Notes: generated by a model from the sequence alone, not told the origin. Shown: positions 1-11,069, counted from the first letter of the stretch. The stretch: DNA of 64,000 nt from Acanthosepion esculentum (GCA_964036315.1 OZ038478.1:143340557-143404556), one strand, 5' to 3'. Made by a program: numbers and translations.

Positions 1-405
1 ATCAAAATAAATAAATTAAAAACTGTACACCGACAAAATAACAGAATAGACTACGGTAAACAACTTAAACACTGAACAAATAAATAAACAAATAAATTAT
101 CTTCACATACAAAGACTAACTATTACATAAGCGACTTAAGTAAAGCCCTCCCAATTTGTTTTTAATACCTTAATGAAACCTCAAAAAACGAAAAGATAAA
201 TAATACAAAATGAAAATGAAATACAAATAAATTAATCGAAACAAATAAATAAACAAGCCACTCCCGCAAAAATAACCGCCAGAATAGATTACAATGCACC
301 ACTGACCCATATATATAGTCGAGGAAAAATCCGACATTCGCGGCCTGACGATTGTGCCGAGCATGAAACAGCCTGTCGCCTCTGAGTATTGACTTCAATG
401 TTCAC

Positions 406-412
<7 letters not shown>
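1..412 (+). mobile_element. Penelope-like element 3' end (family A), copy 1
   Basis: This is the 3' untranslated end of a Penelope-like retroelement whose 5' part lies outside the window. It matches 18540-19120, which follows a recognisable GIY-YIG endonuclease C-terminus, and it also matches 29860-30190. Shared blocks are the A-rich stretch with repeated 'aaataaataaac', the 'gccactcccgcaaa' block, the 'gcaccactgaccc' block, and then a hammerhead-like motif followed by 'ttgacttcaatgttcacttt'. The end runs straight into an (AT)n array at 411. Open frames on the minus strand here have no family similarity and are treated as noncoding. Confidence 0.7.
342..380 (+). ncRNA. Hammerhead ribozyme-like motif, PLE family A
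   Basis: The order matches a type I hammerhead. Stem I 5' strand GGC is at 342-344, the invariant CUGANGA box (CTGACGA) at 345-351, and a short stem II at 353-363 (TGT with GCA, one G-U pair). GAAA is at 365-368, a minimal stem III CAGCCTG at 369-375, and the cleavage triplet GUC ends at 377. Stem I closes with GCC at 378-380. Hammerheads in the terminal repeats of Penelope-like elements, often with tiny stem III, are established for the superfamily. Stem II is weak, so activity is uncertain. Confidence 0.65.

Positions 413-483
<71 letters not shown>
411..483. repeat. (AT)n microsatellite
   Basis: Near-pure TA dinucleotide run with one 'gtata' interruption, directly abutting the PLE family A 3' tail. 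Confidence 0.95.
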
Positions 484-484
<1 letters not shown>

Positions 485-950
485 TGGGTGGGTGTACTTG
501 TATGTATTTATCAATCAATAAATCACTAGGTGTATATTTACATTTATGGATCTGTGTAGGATTGTTGCAACATATAATATCCAATAACGTATTTGCAATT
601 TATTACGCATAGATATATTTTCCATCACTTTTGACGACACTTTTATGAGTGTCATGGGGGCTACATTACCGATGAGTAGAAAAGGGTCTTGTTAATGTGT
701 GTCTTGTAGGATGGCCATAAATAATACTAACGGAATTAAATTCGATGTAACGCTCTTCAATGCTGATGAACTATTGAGGTGAAAAGGCGGATTCATTTAC
801 ACTTGAAAATTGGGTGATATATAAAATATGTTTAGAGACTTCACCTCAACATTTTATAGCATACGTAGGATTTGATATTCAAACGTCTTCTTTCGCTGAC
901 ATGAAGTGTAAAGATTATTTGCAATCATCTGCCATGCCTGTCTCTAGGAA
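484..950. other. No recognised feature
   Basis: AT-rich unique-looking sequence. I see no coding signature or terminal repeats. Confidence 0.5.
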
Positions 951-1029
951 AGTTGGTTCTCTGTGTCGTGATAGAAAATTTATTTTGCCATAATCTATCT
1001 TACATGTTTATAAGTCAACCATTCATCTT

Positions 1030-1445
1030 TGCTTTGATTATTACTGCTGTATATAGTCAGGTGCTTCTTGAGAAAATCCAAAGAAGAATCTGCAATATCA
1101 TTGGTCCTGATCTGACATCTAGGCTTCAGACATTTTCCTACCGCCGTAATGTAGCATCTTTCTGCCTTTTCTATAAATACTTTCATGGTAATTGTTCTGA
1201 TCGACTTTCCTCTATGATACATCGACCTTATGAATTTAAGTGCAGTATTGGATTGGCGGCAATGTCTCATTTTCCTGTTGAAATTGGATAGATGTAACCA
1301 TGAGTTCTATATTAACAGCTTCTTTTGTCGCAGTTTTCGCTTGTGGAATTCTCTTTCGGCCTCTTGCTTAACAACAACTTTGATATTCAAATATTTATAT
1401 GAAATTTCAATCGTGATCCTATGTCTTGTTAATTCTTGTTCTTTT
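1030..1445 (+). pseudogene. LINE reverse transcriptase C-terminal fragment
   Basis: The frame around 1060-1285 reads EKIQRRICNIIGPDLTSRLQ, then YRRNVASFCLFYKYFHGNCS. After a frameshift near 1285 it continues FYINSFFCRSFRLWNSLSAS to about 1400. This is the conserved region after the RT thumb in Jockey-like endonuclease/RT LINEs of molluscs and cnidarians, with the blocks 'IQRRICNIIG', 'RRNVASL.LFYKYFHG' and 'RLWNSLPAS'. The copy is 5' truncated, frameshifted and has stops downstream, so it is a dead insertion. A minus-strand relative lies at 58800-59345. Confidence 0.8.
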
Positions 1446-1940
1446 ATTGTTTTCTCCCCCTCATAGTGTTTTTATCATATTCTCTAACAAATAATCTCTT
1501 GTATCTTAGTGGCTTTATTGCCTTGTTTGGAATGAAATGATTAAAAAAATTTGTGTAGAAAAACCCGTAAGTAATGTTTACACGCTTTAGCATACAGCAA
1601 GCGGGGGTGGGGAGGCTTTTCACTTTAGCGTCCAACTAGTTTGTCTTCTGTCGTTGGCATCGACATACATTGTGTCGGTATTTTCGGTAAGTTCCCGTCT
1701 TAAATAGGCGAGGGAGAGGAAATAGACCGTGGTAACTTGGACGAGTATTGGAATTAATCGAAAACTGTTGAAATGGACGGAGAATGAACAATTAATTTAA
1801 GCAGGGGAGACGTTACTGGTTGCTCAGTTACTATTTTATTACTTTTTAATTTTAATATTTTTGTCTCGGATAGAGTTGCGTGGATCCAACGTAAAGTTTA
1901 AACCGATTGTGTAATTTGAAATAAATATCTTTTCGGATTG
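1446..1940. other. No recognised feature
   Basis: Sequence after the LINE end has no poly-A tail or target-site duplication that I can recognise, and no coding signature. Confidence 0.4.
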
Positions 1941-1944
1941 GAAC

Positions 1945-1946
<2 letters not shown>

Positions 1947-1984
<38 letters not shown>
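1947..1984. repeat. (TATC)n microsatellite
   Basis: About nine tandem copies of TATC. Confidence 0.95.
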
Positions 1985-2359
1985 GTAAGTTGTTTTCCGC
2001 ATCTAAGGCTATGTTGCTCCTGTTGTCATCACAATTTTCTTGAATTCTTTCCCATTTTGAATTTACATCTAACAACCTTTCTTATCATTTCCCTAGTGAT
2101 TTATATACATATATACATATATACATATACATATGGAAAACAACATTTCGGTAACTCTGACGCTATTAAACATTATACCTTATCTGTTAACGCAAACTTT
2201 CCAGTAATTTTAAAGCTTCAAACTCCCAAAATTTCCGGCTTTTTCATAAAATGACTGCCGTTTGTTCACATCTTTGCAGAAGGAATTAGCTTTCCTTGTA
2301 ATTGTACAAATAGATACTGCCAGCATTCAGCAAAATAAAAACTTGGATTCAAATTAGTA

Positions 2360-2361
<2 letters not shown>

Positions 2362-2406
<45 letters not shown>
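2362..2406. repeat. (AT)n microsatellite
   Basis: Uninterrupted TA run of about 44 bp at the left edge of a dispersed repeat. Confidence 0.95.
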
Positions 2407-2410
<4 letters not shown>

Positions 2411-2424
2411 ATATGTTTCATTGA

Positions 2425-2735
2425 ATAATACAGACATTTGGATTTACTTGTTTTATGATGATCCTTTCCAGTTGTCGAGTCAGTTTCTTGGTCTTCAGAT
2501 GAAATACATCAAGGAAGGTGCCATAGCTTTTCAGCCTAAATACTTTCAATCTTTTTTAAGTTCATCTTCAGGGGTAAATTACAAAGACAAACTTGTTATT
2601 GCAACTGCGATAAAATTTTCATTCTGTTGTCATAGGGATTTTTTGAAATACGCGCGCATGCGCTCTGTTATAGTTTTTTTAGATTTAAAAAAATATATTC
2701 ATTGTAGTTACGGATCTTTTTACGAACCAAGCGTT
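2425..2735 (+). repeat. Dispersed repeat R2, copy 1
   Basis: This segment is clearly related to 14545-14765 in the same orientation. Both share 'gatccttt', 'cagtttc', 'tcatcaaggaa..gtgcc', 'aactgcgata' and 'ttttgaaat', and both sit beside (AT)n arrays. I do not recognise the family. A 107-codon open frame covers the copy but is not preserved in the second one, so I do not call a protein. Confidence 0.6.
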
Positions 2736-3061
2736 TCAATATAAGAGAACTGAACGGGAATTGGTAGAAATGTAAAATGGTATGAGGATATAAATGTTAT
2801 ACGCCCTTTAATATTCTGTGGCTATATTCGTAAAAACCTTGTTGAGTATTTGTTGTGTGATTTTGATATATGAGGGCCTCGAGAATTGGAAGTTTTTGTC
2901 TATTATTTTCGTGGTGTAATATTTTGGTTTTGTGAAGTATTTTCCTGTATTGTAAAGGTGGAATGGTGGATAGGAATGTGTTTTTGGGTGTTGTGCAATA
3001 TAACTTGTATCTGACAAATTCGAAAGTGCTTGAGCAACGTGTTTATCTAAAAAAGAAATAG

Positions 3062-3215
3062 ATCGAAATACACCTTCATTCCTGTCTTGCGCCAATGGCT
3101 TAGGGTTAGACTCTCAGAATCAGTGGGGTTTCGTTTCCCTTTTGAGGCAATAGGATGTCATGCTACACGAATGAGCCATGAAACAGTGAAACACTCTATC
3201 TCTGGATATATGTAT
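3062..3215 (+). mobile_element. tRNA-derived SINE (family S-A), copy 1
   Basis: It begins with 'ccttcattcctgtcttgcgcc', followed by an A-box-like 'atggcttagggttag' and a B-box-like 'gggtttcgtttcc'. The tail 'catgaaacagtgaaacactct' precedes an (AT) run. It is homologous to 13915-14062, where both boxes are better kept. An RNA polymerase III promoter is inferred from box positions only. Confidence 0.65.
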
Positions 3216-3389
3216 ATATATATATATATATCTCGAAAGAGCTCTCTTTTGAATTTTTTATTGTATTTTTCCAATTTTCGAAGTTGTGGATAAACTTTGC
3301 TAAGTTCATTTTTTTCAAGTACTTACCAAAAACGGTTCTAGTTAGAATTCCTTTGTTGGCATCGTGAACGAGGCCGAACATATTTATTT

Positions 3390-3500
3390 ATATATATATA
3401 TAAATATGTATATATGTGTATGGCTGTCTGTTTGTCTGTATATATGTATGTATGTATGAGTGCGCGCGCGTATGTGTGTGTGTGTGTGAGTGTGCGTGTA
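3390..3500. repeat. Mixed (AT)n/(GT)n/(CG) simple repeat
   Basis: Alternating purine-pyrimidine tract including 'gtgcgcgcgcg' and (GT)n, a candidate Z-DNA former. Confidence 0.75.
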
Positions 3501-3927
3501 CGTTCATTATAATTATGTGAAATTATTAGATTTTTTCTATCTCTCTACACCTGTTCTTGAACATCGCTTTCTTACTTTTTCCAAGCAAAGGCAAAGGTTT
3601 TATTGATCATCTATGTAATATTCAACCAAGTAAACAACGTTTGCACAACATGATTGCATCTTTTCTTATAATTTCCTTAATATTTCTTTTTATTAATCTC
3701 TCTCGTTCTTCTTATACTTGTTCGTCACTGTCTTTTTTTTTACTCTGTTTTTCATTATCGGTTTAAAAAAAAAGGAGCTGAGTATAAGACAAGATTAATT
3801 CACGTAGATATTCCAGTCTTCCAACTGTGTTGATCCTGCACGCCTTGAAATATTAAACAGGGCTCAGACCCAGCCCTTTGACAGCGGTAGGAAATTCCTA
3901 AAAACTTAAGTTAACAGTCAGCTTATA

Positions 3928-4289
3928 CAGGGTGTCCATAAAGTTCATGTGCGCTTTAAAAAAATTGTAACTTTATTTGTATTTGCGATAGAAATAATCT
4001 GTAAAAAATGTTATGTAAGTTTAATGTACCTAGTTTTAAGTATAGCTAAAACAACTAATGTGAGTTCAGGCATCAAATCAGTTGGCAAATTTTTTCCGTG
4101 AACTGCAAAATCGTGTTACCCTTTGTATTGCTAATGATGGAGGACATGTGGAAACTTAAATAATATTTCAATAAATCCTTAAAAATATAGATTTACTTCT
4201 TTCTAATCCTTTTTACAAATTATTTCTATCGCAAATACAGATAAAGTTATAAATTTCTTAAAGTGCACACGAACTTTATGGACACCCAG
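3928..4289. mobile_element. 362-bp mariner-type MITE with ~75-bp TIRs
   Basis: The left end starts CAGGGTGTCCATAAAGTTC after TA (3926-3927). The right end is its inverted match, ending GAACTTTATGGACACCCAG before TA (4290-4291). The inverted arms extend inward to about 75 bp, including 'tatttgcgatagaaataat' on both sides, with a few mismatches. A TA target-site duplication and long TIRs are characteristic of non-autonomous Tc1/mariner elements. No transposase frame lies between the arms. Confidence 0.9.
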
Positions 4290-4794
4290 TATTAGTGCTC
4301 GTAAACATTCTGCCACGAGGTTACATATAGTGAGGATGAAAATTGCTCCACATGAGTGAGACGATATTTAAACTGCTGCTTCCCGCCAATCACTTTCTGC
4401 TTTGCGCTATCACCCATATCTCCAATTATTTTATTTATACCCCTTTCTCTTTCTCGTCAATTTTCAAAATCCCGTGAGAATATACAATTATTTCATTGAA
4501 AAACAAAAAACAACAAAAAAAATAAAGTAAAAAAATGTTTGCATTTCGTTTTTATAAAATGTACAGTTCATATTAATCATAAATTATTTGCTCTATTGTC
4601 CGTTCCTCCATTTCTTGAACTTTAATTATCCGGGTGTGAAATAAAGAGAACATTTGAAATCATCTGTACATTCTAAAATTTCATCACCGACAAGAAAAAT
4701 ATAGAAGAGAAAGTTGGTGATGACATTGCTAATATTTAAGTTAAACAGCTCCAAAGTTTTTATTTCAAACACTGAAGCAAAGTTCCCTAAATGT

Positions 4795-4897
4795 CAGAAG
4801 TGTGGAGCGCCCAGTGGGTATCGAACTCGCTACTCAGTTGTACTTGATGTAGCGAGGGAACTCGCTAACCATTACAGCACGTCGAGGTCCCGTAAAT
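4795..4897 (-). mobile_element. tRNA-derived SINE remnant (family S-B), copy 1
   Basis: Read on the minus strand it has 'gacgtgctgtaatggttagc' (A-box region) and a B box GAGTTCGATACCC, followed by 'actgggcgctccaca'. Box spacing is tRNA-like. Related copies are at 4955-5032 and 35440-35525. Confidence 0.7.
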
Positions 4898-4954
4898 AAT
4901 TTTTTAAGCGTAGCCTATAGATGGTACAAGGCCAAATGTCTGGAACACGAAGTT

Positions 4955-5032
4955 AGGATCTAACTGTCTACTCACTCGTAGTTGACCTAGATTAACAAAC
5001 ATTCAAACCATTACACCACGCCGAGCTGCTCA
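4955..5032 (-). mobile_element. tRNA-derived SINE remnant (family S-B), copy 2
   Basis: The minus strand reads 'cggcgtggtgtaatggtttg' and a decayed B box 'acagttagatcc'. It lies about 60 bp from copy 1 in the same orientation. Confidence 0.6.
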
Positions 5033-5039
5033 AATTTTT

Positions 5040-5439
5040 ATTGAAATACGCACCTGAAATATGAACCAAAAAAGTAAAACTAAATTAATACACGGTACTT
5101 AATACAGGTAAAATGAAATTTAAAAATTCCTTTCGTTTGTCTTTCACTAAACTTTTATAAGTGAAAGGTTGGTGCTCAAACATATCCACTCAAATTAGAA
5201 CGTATATGGTTTCCACTCGAAGCACTCATTAAAGAGGAGATAATATTTAGTAAAAACTGGATAACAATAGGGAAATCGCGAATCTGGGAAAGTTTGTAAT
5301 AGTTCAATGGAATAAGAGTTATTGTCAAAGACCCAAAAACTGAAGATTCTCACACCGGGTAAATATATAGAATTCTGTAATCTGTGAAAACGATAATATA
5401 ATCTTTGTTTTCAATTCCTTTATTTAAGACGAGTTGTGA
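5040..5439. other. No recognised feature
   Basis: AT-rich. No coding or repeat signature identified. Confidence 0.4.
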
Positions 5440-5605
5440 ATGTAGAGATGAAGTGCAACAAGTGTCTATATTCAGCCCTTCAGAAAGTGTGGATGGTTCT
5501 GCATAAAATCTTTACCACTATAATCAAATCTCATGTGCTGGCGTCGGGCTGTCAGTTTCCTAGAAACTGATCTGCTTGACCCTCATACGTTGAATTCGAC
5601 GGGAT
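5440..5605. repeat. Dispersed repeat R3, copy 1
   Basis: Homologous to 17930-18090: shared 'tctatatt(ta)', 'ttctgca', 'ccat/ccactataat', 'gtctggctgt/gggctgtc' and 'cactcatacgt/ccctcatacgtt'. Class unknown. Confidence 0.5.
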
Positions 5606-6330
5606 AGTTGAAAGGTGTAAAATGAATTTTTCTAAAAGAAAAAAACTTTCTGGAAGCTTTTATTTTAGATTTAATTAAAAACTAAAGGATTAAAGATTAC
5701 TATTTACAGTAAACAAAATACTGTGTGGTATTTTTCAAACAGAAATTATATTGATCGGAATTGGGTTTTTTTTCAGTTAAATCGATAAAATCAGACATTT
5801 TGATAAAATTTAATTCTCGGTTTTAAAAAGCTTTCCAAAATAAAAAAATAATATTTTTGAAATGTGAAAAAAATAGAAAATTTAAAGTTAAATTAATCTG
5901 ATTTCAAACATATATTATTTATTTATTGCATAAAATGTTGTATACAAATATTTCTTAATCACAGGGTCTTATTTTTCTTATGTGGTTCGTCGATTTATTG
6001 ACAGTTACCAGTTAAGTATGTTGGGGTAGAATTGTTAGCAGCCAATAAAATTTATGTGATTTTTTTCGTAAGTGGCGACAACGCTTAGAACACGTGACAT
6101 TTTAATGGTAATGTCAGGTTGGAACATCCGTATTTCCAAATTCGGCAAATTTATACACATACAAAACTAAATCGAAATTCATTTAAAAAATTTCGCGGGT
6201 TCTAAGAAAGTTTACAATATTTGATTAATAAATATAGTTTTACTTAATAACAATTTCCGAAGAGTTACACCATTGAAACTTAATTTTAAGTGATTTAATA
6301 ACTTTATGCTAAAAGGAGTATGAAATATCA
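5606..6330. repeat. Ancient dispersed repeat R4, copy 1 (approximate limits)
   Basis: The left ~170 bp aligns by eye with 36160-36330. Shared pieces are 'taaaatgaattttt', 'gctttt(atttta)', 'aattactatttacagtaa' and 'tatattgatcggaa'. The remainder is AT-rich and the right limit is uncertain. Confidence 0.45.
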
Positions 6331-6678
6331 ATAAATAATAAAAAAATACTTAGAACTTTCCTTTTAATAATAACAATGTACATGCGTGTGTGCATATAAT
6401 TTGTCTGTGTATTTGTGTATCAAAGATTGTGTTAATTTTTATATTTACCAGTCTATATATTGAATGAAAAATTTTCGTTCAAAGACACACCAAAATCTGT
6501 AACATGTTTTAAAAAACGTTGAAGTATTTGTGAACACACACGCACACACAGACTCGCACTATTACACACACGCACATATGCATGATAAACGTATTGAATT
6601 TTTAAAAAGGTAAATGTAAATTATATCTATGATGACATGTTATTTAAATTGTGTATGTGTACATGTACTGTTTAGTAT

Positions 6679-6680
<2 letters not shown>

Positions 6681-6749
<69 letters not shown>
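6681..6749. repeat. (AT)n microsatellite
   Basis: About 69 bp of pure AT. Confidence 0.95.
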
Positions 6750-6751
<2 letters not shown>

Positions 6752-6940
6752 CACGCAGACAAATATTTGACTGCCTGTCTTCATATATTTTTCTCTTTCT
6801 ATATACATATCTATATATGGAGATTGTGAGACAAATATAGCAAAGATACAGACGACGCTTTCGGCTTCTATACGTCAGAATCAAAGTCAAAAAGAAATGT
6901 GTTGGGATCTCTTGTGAAGAAGAGGAACTATAGTCACTTT

Positions 6941-6942
<2 letters not shown>

Positions 6943-7016
<74 letters not shown>

Positions 7017-7085
7017 CACACACATACACACACACACACACATATATATGTGCGTGTGGGGAGTCTATATATATATATATATATA
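6943..7085. repeat. (AT)n/(CA)n compound microsatellite
   Basis: Long AT run, then (CA)n at 7016-7042, then a second short AT run. Confidence 0.95.
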
Positions 7086-7198
7086 CATCTCCGATTTTGC
7101 GTGTCGGTGATAGTGCATCCTCATGAATTTAACTATATAGGTTGTACATATATGTGTGTGTATGTATATATGGTAAAATAGGAACGGTTTATATATTC

Positions 7199-7225
7199 AT
7201 ATATATATATATATATATATGTGTA

Positions 7226-7256
<31 letters not shown>

Positions 7257-7274
7257 ATATATATATATATATAA
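7199..7274. repeat. (AT)n microsatellite with GT interruptions
   Basis: AT dinucleotides interrupted by 'gtgtat' and 'atgtat'. Confidence 0.95.
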
Positions 7275-7372
7275 TAGAGCTTAAAATTTCTCGACGCAAC
7301 ATAGTTTCTGAAATAATGTATATCTATAAGAGAAGGACAGAAAGGTTCTCCGCCAGACAAAATGTCCTTCTA

Positions 7373-7642
7373 GTTCAACGTGCCATGTTTAATGGATGTC
7401 AGTAATCAGTTATCTCCTGTTAATTCCCCACTCCAAGTTCTCCACTGCCTTAAACGGGTATTGAACTCATCCAGGACACATGGCACAGTGGATAAACAGT
7501 GTACAGAACAATCTACCCCAGTGAGCGAAATAAAGGGTTCAGTTCGACATTCCAACCACCTGAAGAAGGCCGGAGCGTACAACGGCCGAAACGTTGTAAT
7601 AAATATTGCGCCAAAGATGAGGCCAATAGTCCGAATAATATA
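7373..7642. mobile_element. PLE family B 3' end, fold-back copy
   Basis: From 7373 to about 7466 the sequence is the minus-strand family B tail ('aagttctccactgcc', 'gggtattgaactca'). From about 7467 it continues in plus orientation ('catggcacagtggata', 'ctaccccagtgagcgaaa') through a hammerhead-like motif to 'agtccgaata'. The strand switch at 7466/7467 resembles those near 10081 and 31450. Confidence 0.75.
7557..7598 (+). ncRNA. Hammerhead-like motif, PLE family B
   Basis: CTGAAGA at 7560-7566 fits CUGANGA. One extra A follows, then stem II GGCCG/CGGCC. GAAA is at 7588-7591, then CG, then U16.1 and H17 (TT, 7594-7595). Stem I is CAC (7557-7559) facing GTA here, so one pair is lost. The AACGTT centre is self-complementary, so stem III would form between two RNA copies. 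Confidence 0.5.
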
Positions 7643-7807
7643 AAAAGTGAATATTGTCATAAGTTTATATTTATAAACTACTGGTAAGACAGAGGAGCAG
7701 ACCATTTAATTATGAAAAAAATAGATTGGTAAAAAGGAAATTCGTTAGAAAAAAATGTATTGAATAATATGTGAACTGATTTACATAGTAAAAATACAAA
7801 AATATCG

Positions 7808-7809
<2 letters not shown>

Positions 7810-7877
<68 letters not shown>
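7810..7877. repeat. (AT)n microsatellite
   Basis: About 68 bp of pure TA. Confidence 0.95.
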
Positions 7878-7879
<2 letters not shown>

Positions 7880-7881
<2 letters not shown>

Positions 7882-8480
7882 TGATAGATTAAAATAAATT
7901 GATTGTGAATATATCTATATAATATATGCGAATGTCAGTATGTCACCGTGTCAAACCTTTTCAATTTTACTCCTAGAGACCTTAGCCCAATATAACATAT
8001 CATTTTGGAGACAGGCTGAGTCCGTGAGCAAATTAAAATTCATTCCGGGGCGGCACCGAACAAACATAGCTGAAATTCTTGATCCCCAAGTTTTCATTAC
8101 TGCGATTGTTTTCGGTGATTTTTTTACGGGATTTTTCAGATAACAATTTTTCTAATTTGGAAATAAATATGGGAATAATCGAAATTAACTGCGAATGCAG
8201 CAAAAGTCACCCATGAAATAAAAATAATTGCTTAATTCAATACTTAAATGCCGCGGTCAATTTTGCGTTCGTCTATAGTTTAATCTTTGCCTATTGCATC
8301 TACTCATCCTTATTTATTGTAATGAAGGCACAATCAAGAGCCCCCCACAGGAATCAGCTTACATGCCGGCCGATAGGTGTGTGTGGCTGTATGTGTGGCT
8401 GTGTATGTAATCTGCTCTGTTACTAAAATCATGAACTGCTTACAGTTTTATAAAGCTTAGAGAGGAGAAGTTGGTAGAAT
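7880..8480. other. No recognised feature
   Basis: Moderately AT-rich unique-looking sequence with short (GT) runs at 8380-8408. Small open frames lack family similarity. Confidence 0.4.
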
Positions 8481-8489
8481 CTCATTGAA

Positions 8490-8580
8490 TGGTGCACTTA
8501 ACAACGCTGAACCTACAATATTATATATGATATTAAATACTTTTACCCATAAATATAGCACAGGTTAAAACTATATTTTT
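8490..8580 (+). mobile_element. PLE family A tail fragment
   Basis: It carries 'gatattaaatacttttaccc' and 'ataaatatagcacaggttaa', then 'aactatattttt', the terminal block of family A. It abuts a (CA)n/(AT)n array. Confidence 0.6.
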
Positions 8581-8581
8581 A

Positions 8582-8617
8582 TCACACACACACAAACACA
8601 CAAACACACACACACAT

Positions 8618-8700
<83 letters not shown>

Positions 8701-8714
8701 TGTGTGTGTGTGTT
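8582..8714. repeat. (CA)n/(AT)n/(GT)n compound microsatellite
   Basis: CA run, then a pure AT run of about 70 bp, then a TG run. Confidence 0.95.
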
Positions 8715-8779
8715 GAAGTGTTCTCACACGTACACATATACATGTGTATATTTTCGATTCATAATTTCTTTTTATCACG

Positions 8780-9400
8780 CTTTCTTTTTTTCAGTTTTGA
8801 TTCGCATCTATCATATCGTTCTCTCAAGATTGACTTTTTGCTATACTTAATATGAGAATTCCTAAAATTTGTTTGAGCGTCCAATTAATGCTTTCAATCT
8901 ACACAGAATGTTCGTTTCTGCGAATGGACTAATTGCTTAACGGGACAACAATACATAAATTGAAAATAACAGGTGGTTTTCGTCCAAAAAATGATAACGG
9001 TTAGTTACATATTTCTATCTATTTCTATATTTCAAGTTACCTAATCCCTTGTAGCGAATTTATTTACTGTCTTAGTTACTTATTTCCTTATACCTTTAGT
9101 TATATTGATTTCCGTATAGGTTTGATTATTTTCCCGTGAATAGGAATGCAGATAACTTTACGGTCAGTTTATGCTTTTAACATAAATGAAAGAAAAAAAC
9201 ATACCAGTTTACAATGTTACGATTTCGTAAAAGGCACTAAAACTACAAATGTCATTCATATCTGCATCTAATTAGACTGATGTTTAATACATTATTTTTT
9301 GCGAATTTATCATCTTCGTATATTAATGATAAATTTATCCAATAGCCTTTGTTAAAGCAGAAGTAAAAGAAAAATGCAAGTATGTCATAAGGTAAGTATA
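8780..9400. other. No recognised feature
   Basis: AT-rich. No coding, repeat or terminal signature recognised. Confidence 0.4.
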
Positions 9401-9479
9401 TATATACAACCTTATATTTACGTACATCTCTCTCGACTTCACATATTCTCTTTTCTCTTCTCTGTCTCTCTTTCCGTTT

Positions 9480-9515
9480 ATATACATACATATATATAGA
9501 TACATATATATATAT

Positions 9516-9563
<48 letters not shown>

Positions 9564-9567
9564 ATAT

Positions 9568-9635
<68 letters not shown>

Positions 9636-9695
9636 CTGTGCGTGTGTGTGAGTGTGTGTGTATGTGAATTGTAGTTTGGATGTATATATAAATGC

Positions 9696-9754
<59 letters not shown>

Positions 9755-9776
9755 TATAATTATATATACATATATA
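9480..9776. repeat. (AT)n/(GT)n compound microsatellite block
   Basis: Several AT arrays with a GT-rich section at 9620-9664. Long open frames through it encode only Ile-Tyr and Thr-His runs. Confidence 0.95.
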
Positions 9777-9782
9777 TACACA

Positions 9783-10080
9783 ACTTACATTGTTCAGCCT
9801 ATCGTCCTCATCTTTCTTGCCATATTTCTTACAACGTTTCAACCGTTGTATTCTTCGGCCTTCTTCGGGTGGTTGGGATGTCGAACTGAACCCTATAATT
9901 CGCTTGCTGGTGTAGACTGTTATCGTTCCATGTGCAATGTCTAATGGATGTCAGTTATCAGTTATGTGCTGTTCCCTCTCCAAGTTCTCCACTGCCATAA
10001 CAAGGTATTGAACTCACACTCTTTGTGTCCTGGCACTGGATTTAACTAACGCTATTATCGATTGTGCTATGTGTACTTGA
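9783..10080 (-). mobile_element. PLE family B 3' end, minus-strand arm
   Basis: The minus strand runs from a tRNA-like region (A box 'tagcacaatcg' region near 10060; B box GAGTTCAATACC near 10010) through 'agaacttggagagg' to a degraded hammerhead-like region at 9829-9882. It ends 'caatgtaagttg' beside an AT array. The plus-strand partner starts at 10083. Confidence 0.7.
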
Positions 10081-10082
10081 GG

Positions 10083-10194
10083 GCACATGGCACAGTGAAT
10101 TAAACGCTGTGATAAATATGGCAACAAAGATGAGGACGATAGTCCGAACAATGTAAATAGGGAACATAATACCTCATCTCAGAAATATAGACAG

Positions 10195-10195
<1 letters not shown>
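10083..10195 (+). mobile_element. PLE family B 3' end, plus-strand arm
   Basis: Starts 'ggcacatggcacagtg', then jumps by an internal deletion to 'gtgataaatatggcaaca' and 'atgaggacgatagtccga'. It ends 'atctcagaaatatagacag', followed at once by (AT)n/(GT)n. With 9783-10080 it forms an inverted arrangement. Confidence 0.7.

Positions 10196-10255
<60 letters not shown>
10193..10255. repeat. (AT)n/(GT)n microsatellite
   Basis: Short AT run followed by about 19 GT units. Confidence 0.95.
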
Positions 10256-10451
10256 TGCGTGCATGTTTCTGTATGTATGTATATATATATGTATGTGTGA
10301 ATAGCATAACTTGATCTGCTACAACGCAAAACGAATGAAACAATTGCCTCTATGTAAAATTATCATTAACATTTGACGTCGTTATTTTCTTCGAATCTTG
10401 AGCCCTGAAAAGGATGGTAAATGCCCAAACATTAAATTCACTTAATAAGCC

Positions 10452-10485
10452 CATCTATCTATCTATCTATCTATCTGTCTATGTT
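10452..10485. repeat. (TCTA)n microsatellite
   Basis: About eight TCTA units. Confidence 0.95.
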
Positions 10486-10489
10486 TATG

Positions 10490-10900
10490 TTTTATTATAA
10501 TTCTGTCTAGGAATAACTTAGTGAGGATTGATATCATTATTCGACAAATGCTGTGTCCCATCAGTACGTAGGCGAACATGGCTCTTCAAAACTTCCTATA
10601 TTTATAGCACTACGTATTGTTTGTCGTTTTACTATCGCTCTCAATTCCCCACTTTCCCACATCCACCCAGACAATGCGGTCAGGTAGATGGCTCGATTTC
10701 CCTTCACCATTGTGTCCAAGAGAGTTCAGCCGTGACCGCGGTGGTCACGGTTCAGCTGTCTCTTGGCTATTCTCATAATCCAACACATATGTCTGTGTGT
10801 GTACTAAGCCGCGACAATTCACAAGCATGTCATGTAAGCATATGCACATTTAAAATTTGTATGAATAGAAATGTATACACATATATGCATATACTCGCAC
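10490..10900. other. No recognised feature
   Basis: Less AT-rich than its neighbours. It is covered by an open frame (10528 onward) whose first ~110 residues match nothing I know and whose end is microsatellite read-through. 'gaccgcggtggtcac' near 10733 is a short palindrome. Confidence 0.4.
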
Positions 10901-10916
10901 GCATATATGTACCTGA

Positions 10917-11062
<146 letters not shown>

Positions 11063-11069
11063 CAAATAT

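Noticed and set aside
4795..5032. Functional tRNA genes
   Set aside because: Boxes are present, but no cloverleaf with a 7-bp acceptor stem can be drawn and several diverged copies exist. SINE origin fits better.
6845..6885. Minus-strand 'ctgacgtatagaagccgaaa'
   Set aside because: CUGANGA is CTGACGT and there is no stem II partner for GCC. Probably another PLE relic, but not supportable.
9252..9842. Long minus-strand frames of 148-196 codons
   Set aside because: They are Ile-Tyr and Thr-His read-through of (AT)n and (GT)n arrays. The same applies to frames at 6629, 6899, 7142, 8533, 10528, 11238, 11303, 13310, 16777 and 32024.
10390..10435. Hammerhead-like 'ccctgaaaaggatgg' and 'tgcccaaacatt'
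   Set aside because: GAAA is CAAA, the core has A at position 8 without a matching change, and no element context is visible. Too degraded to call.
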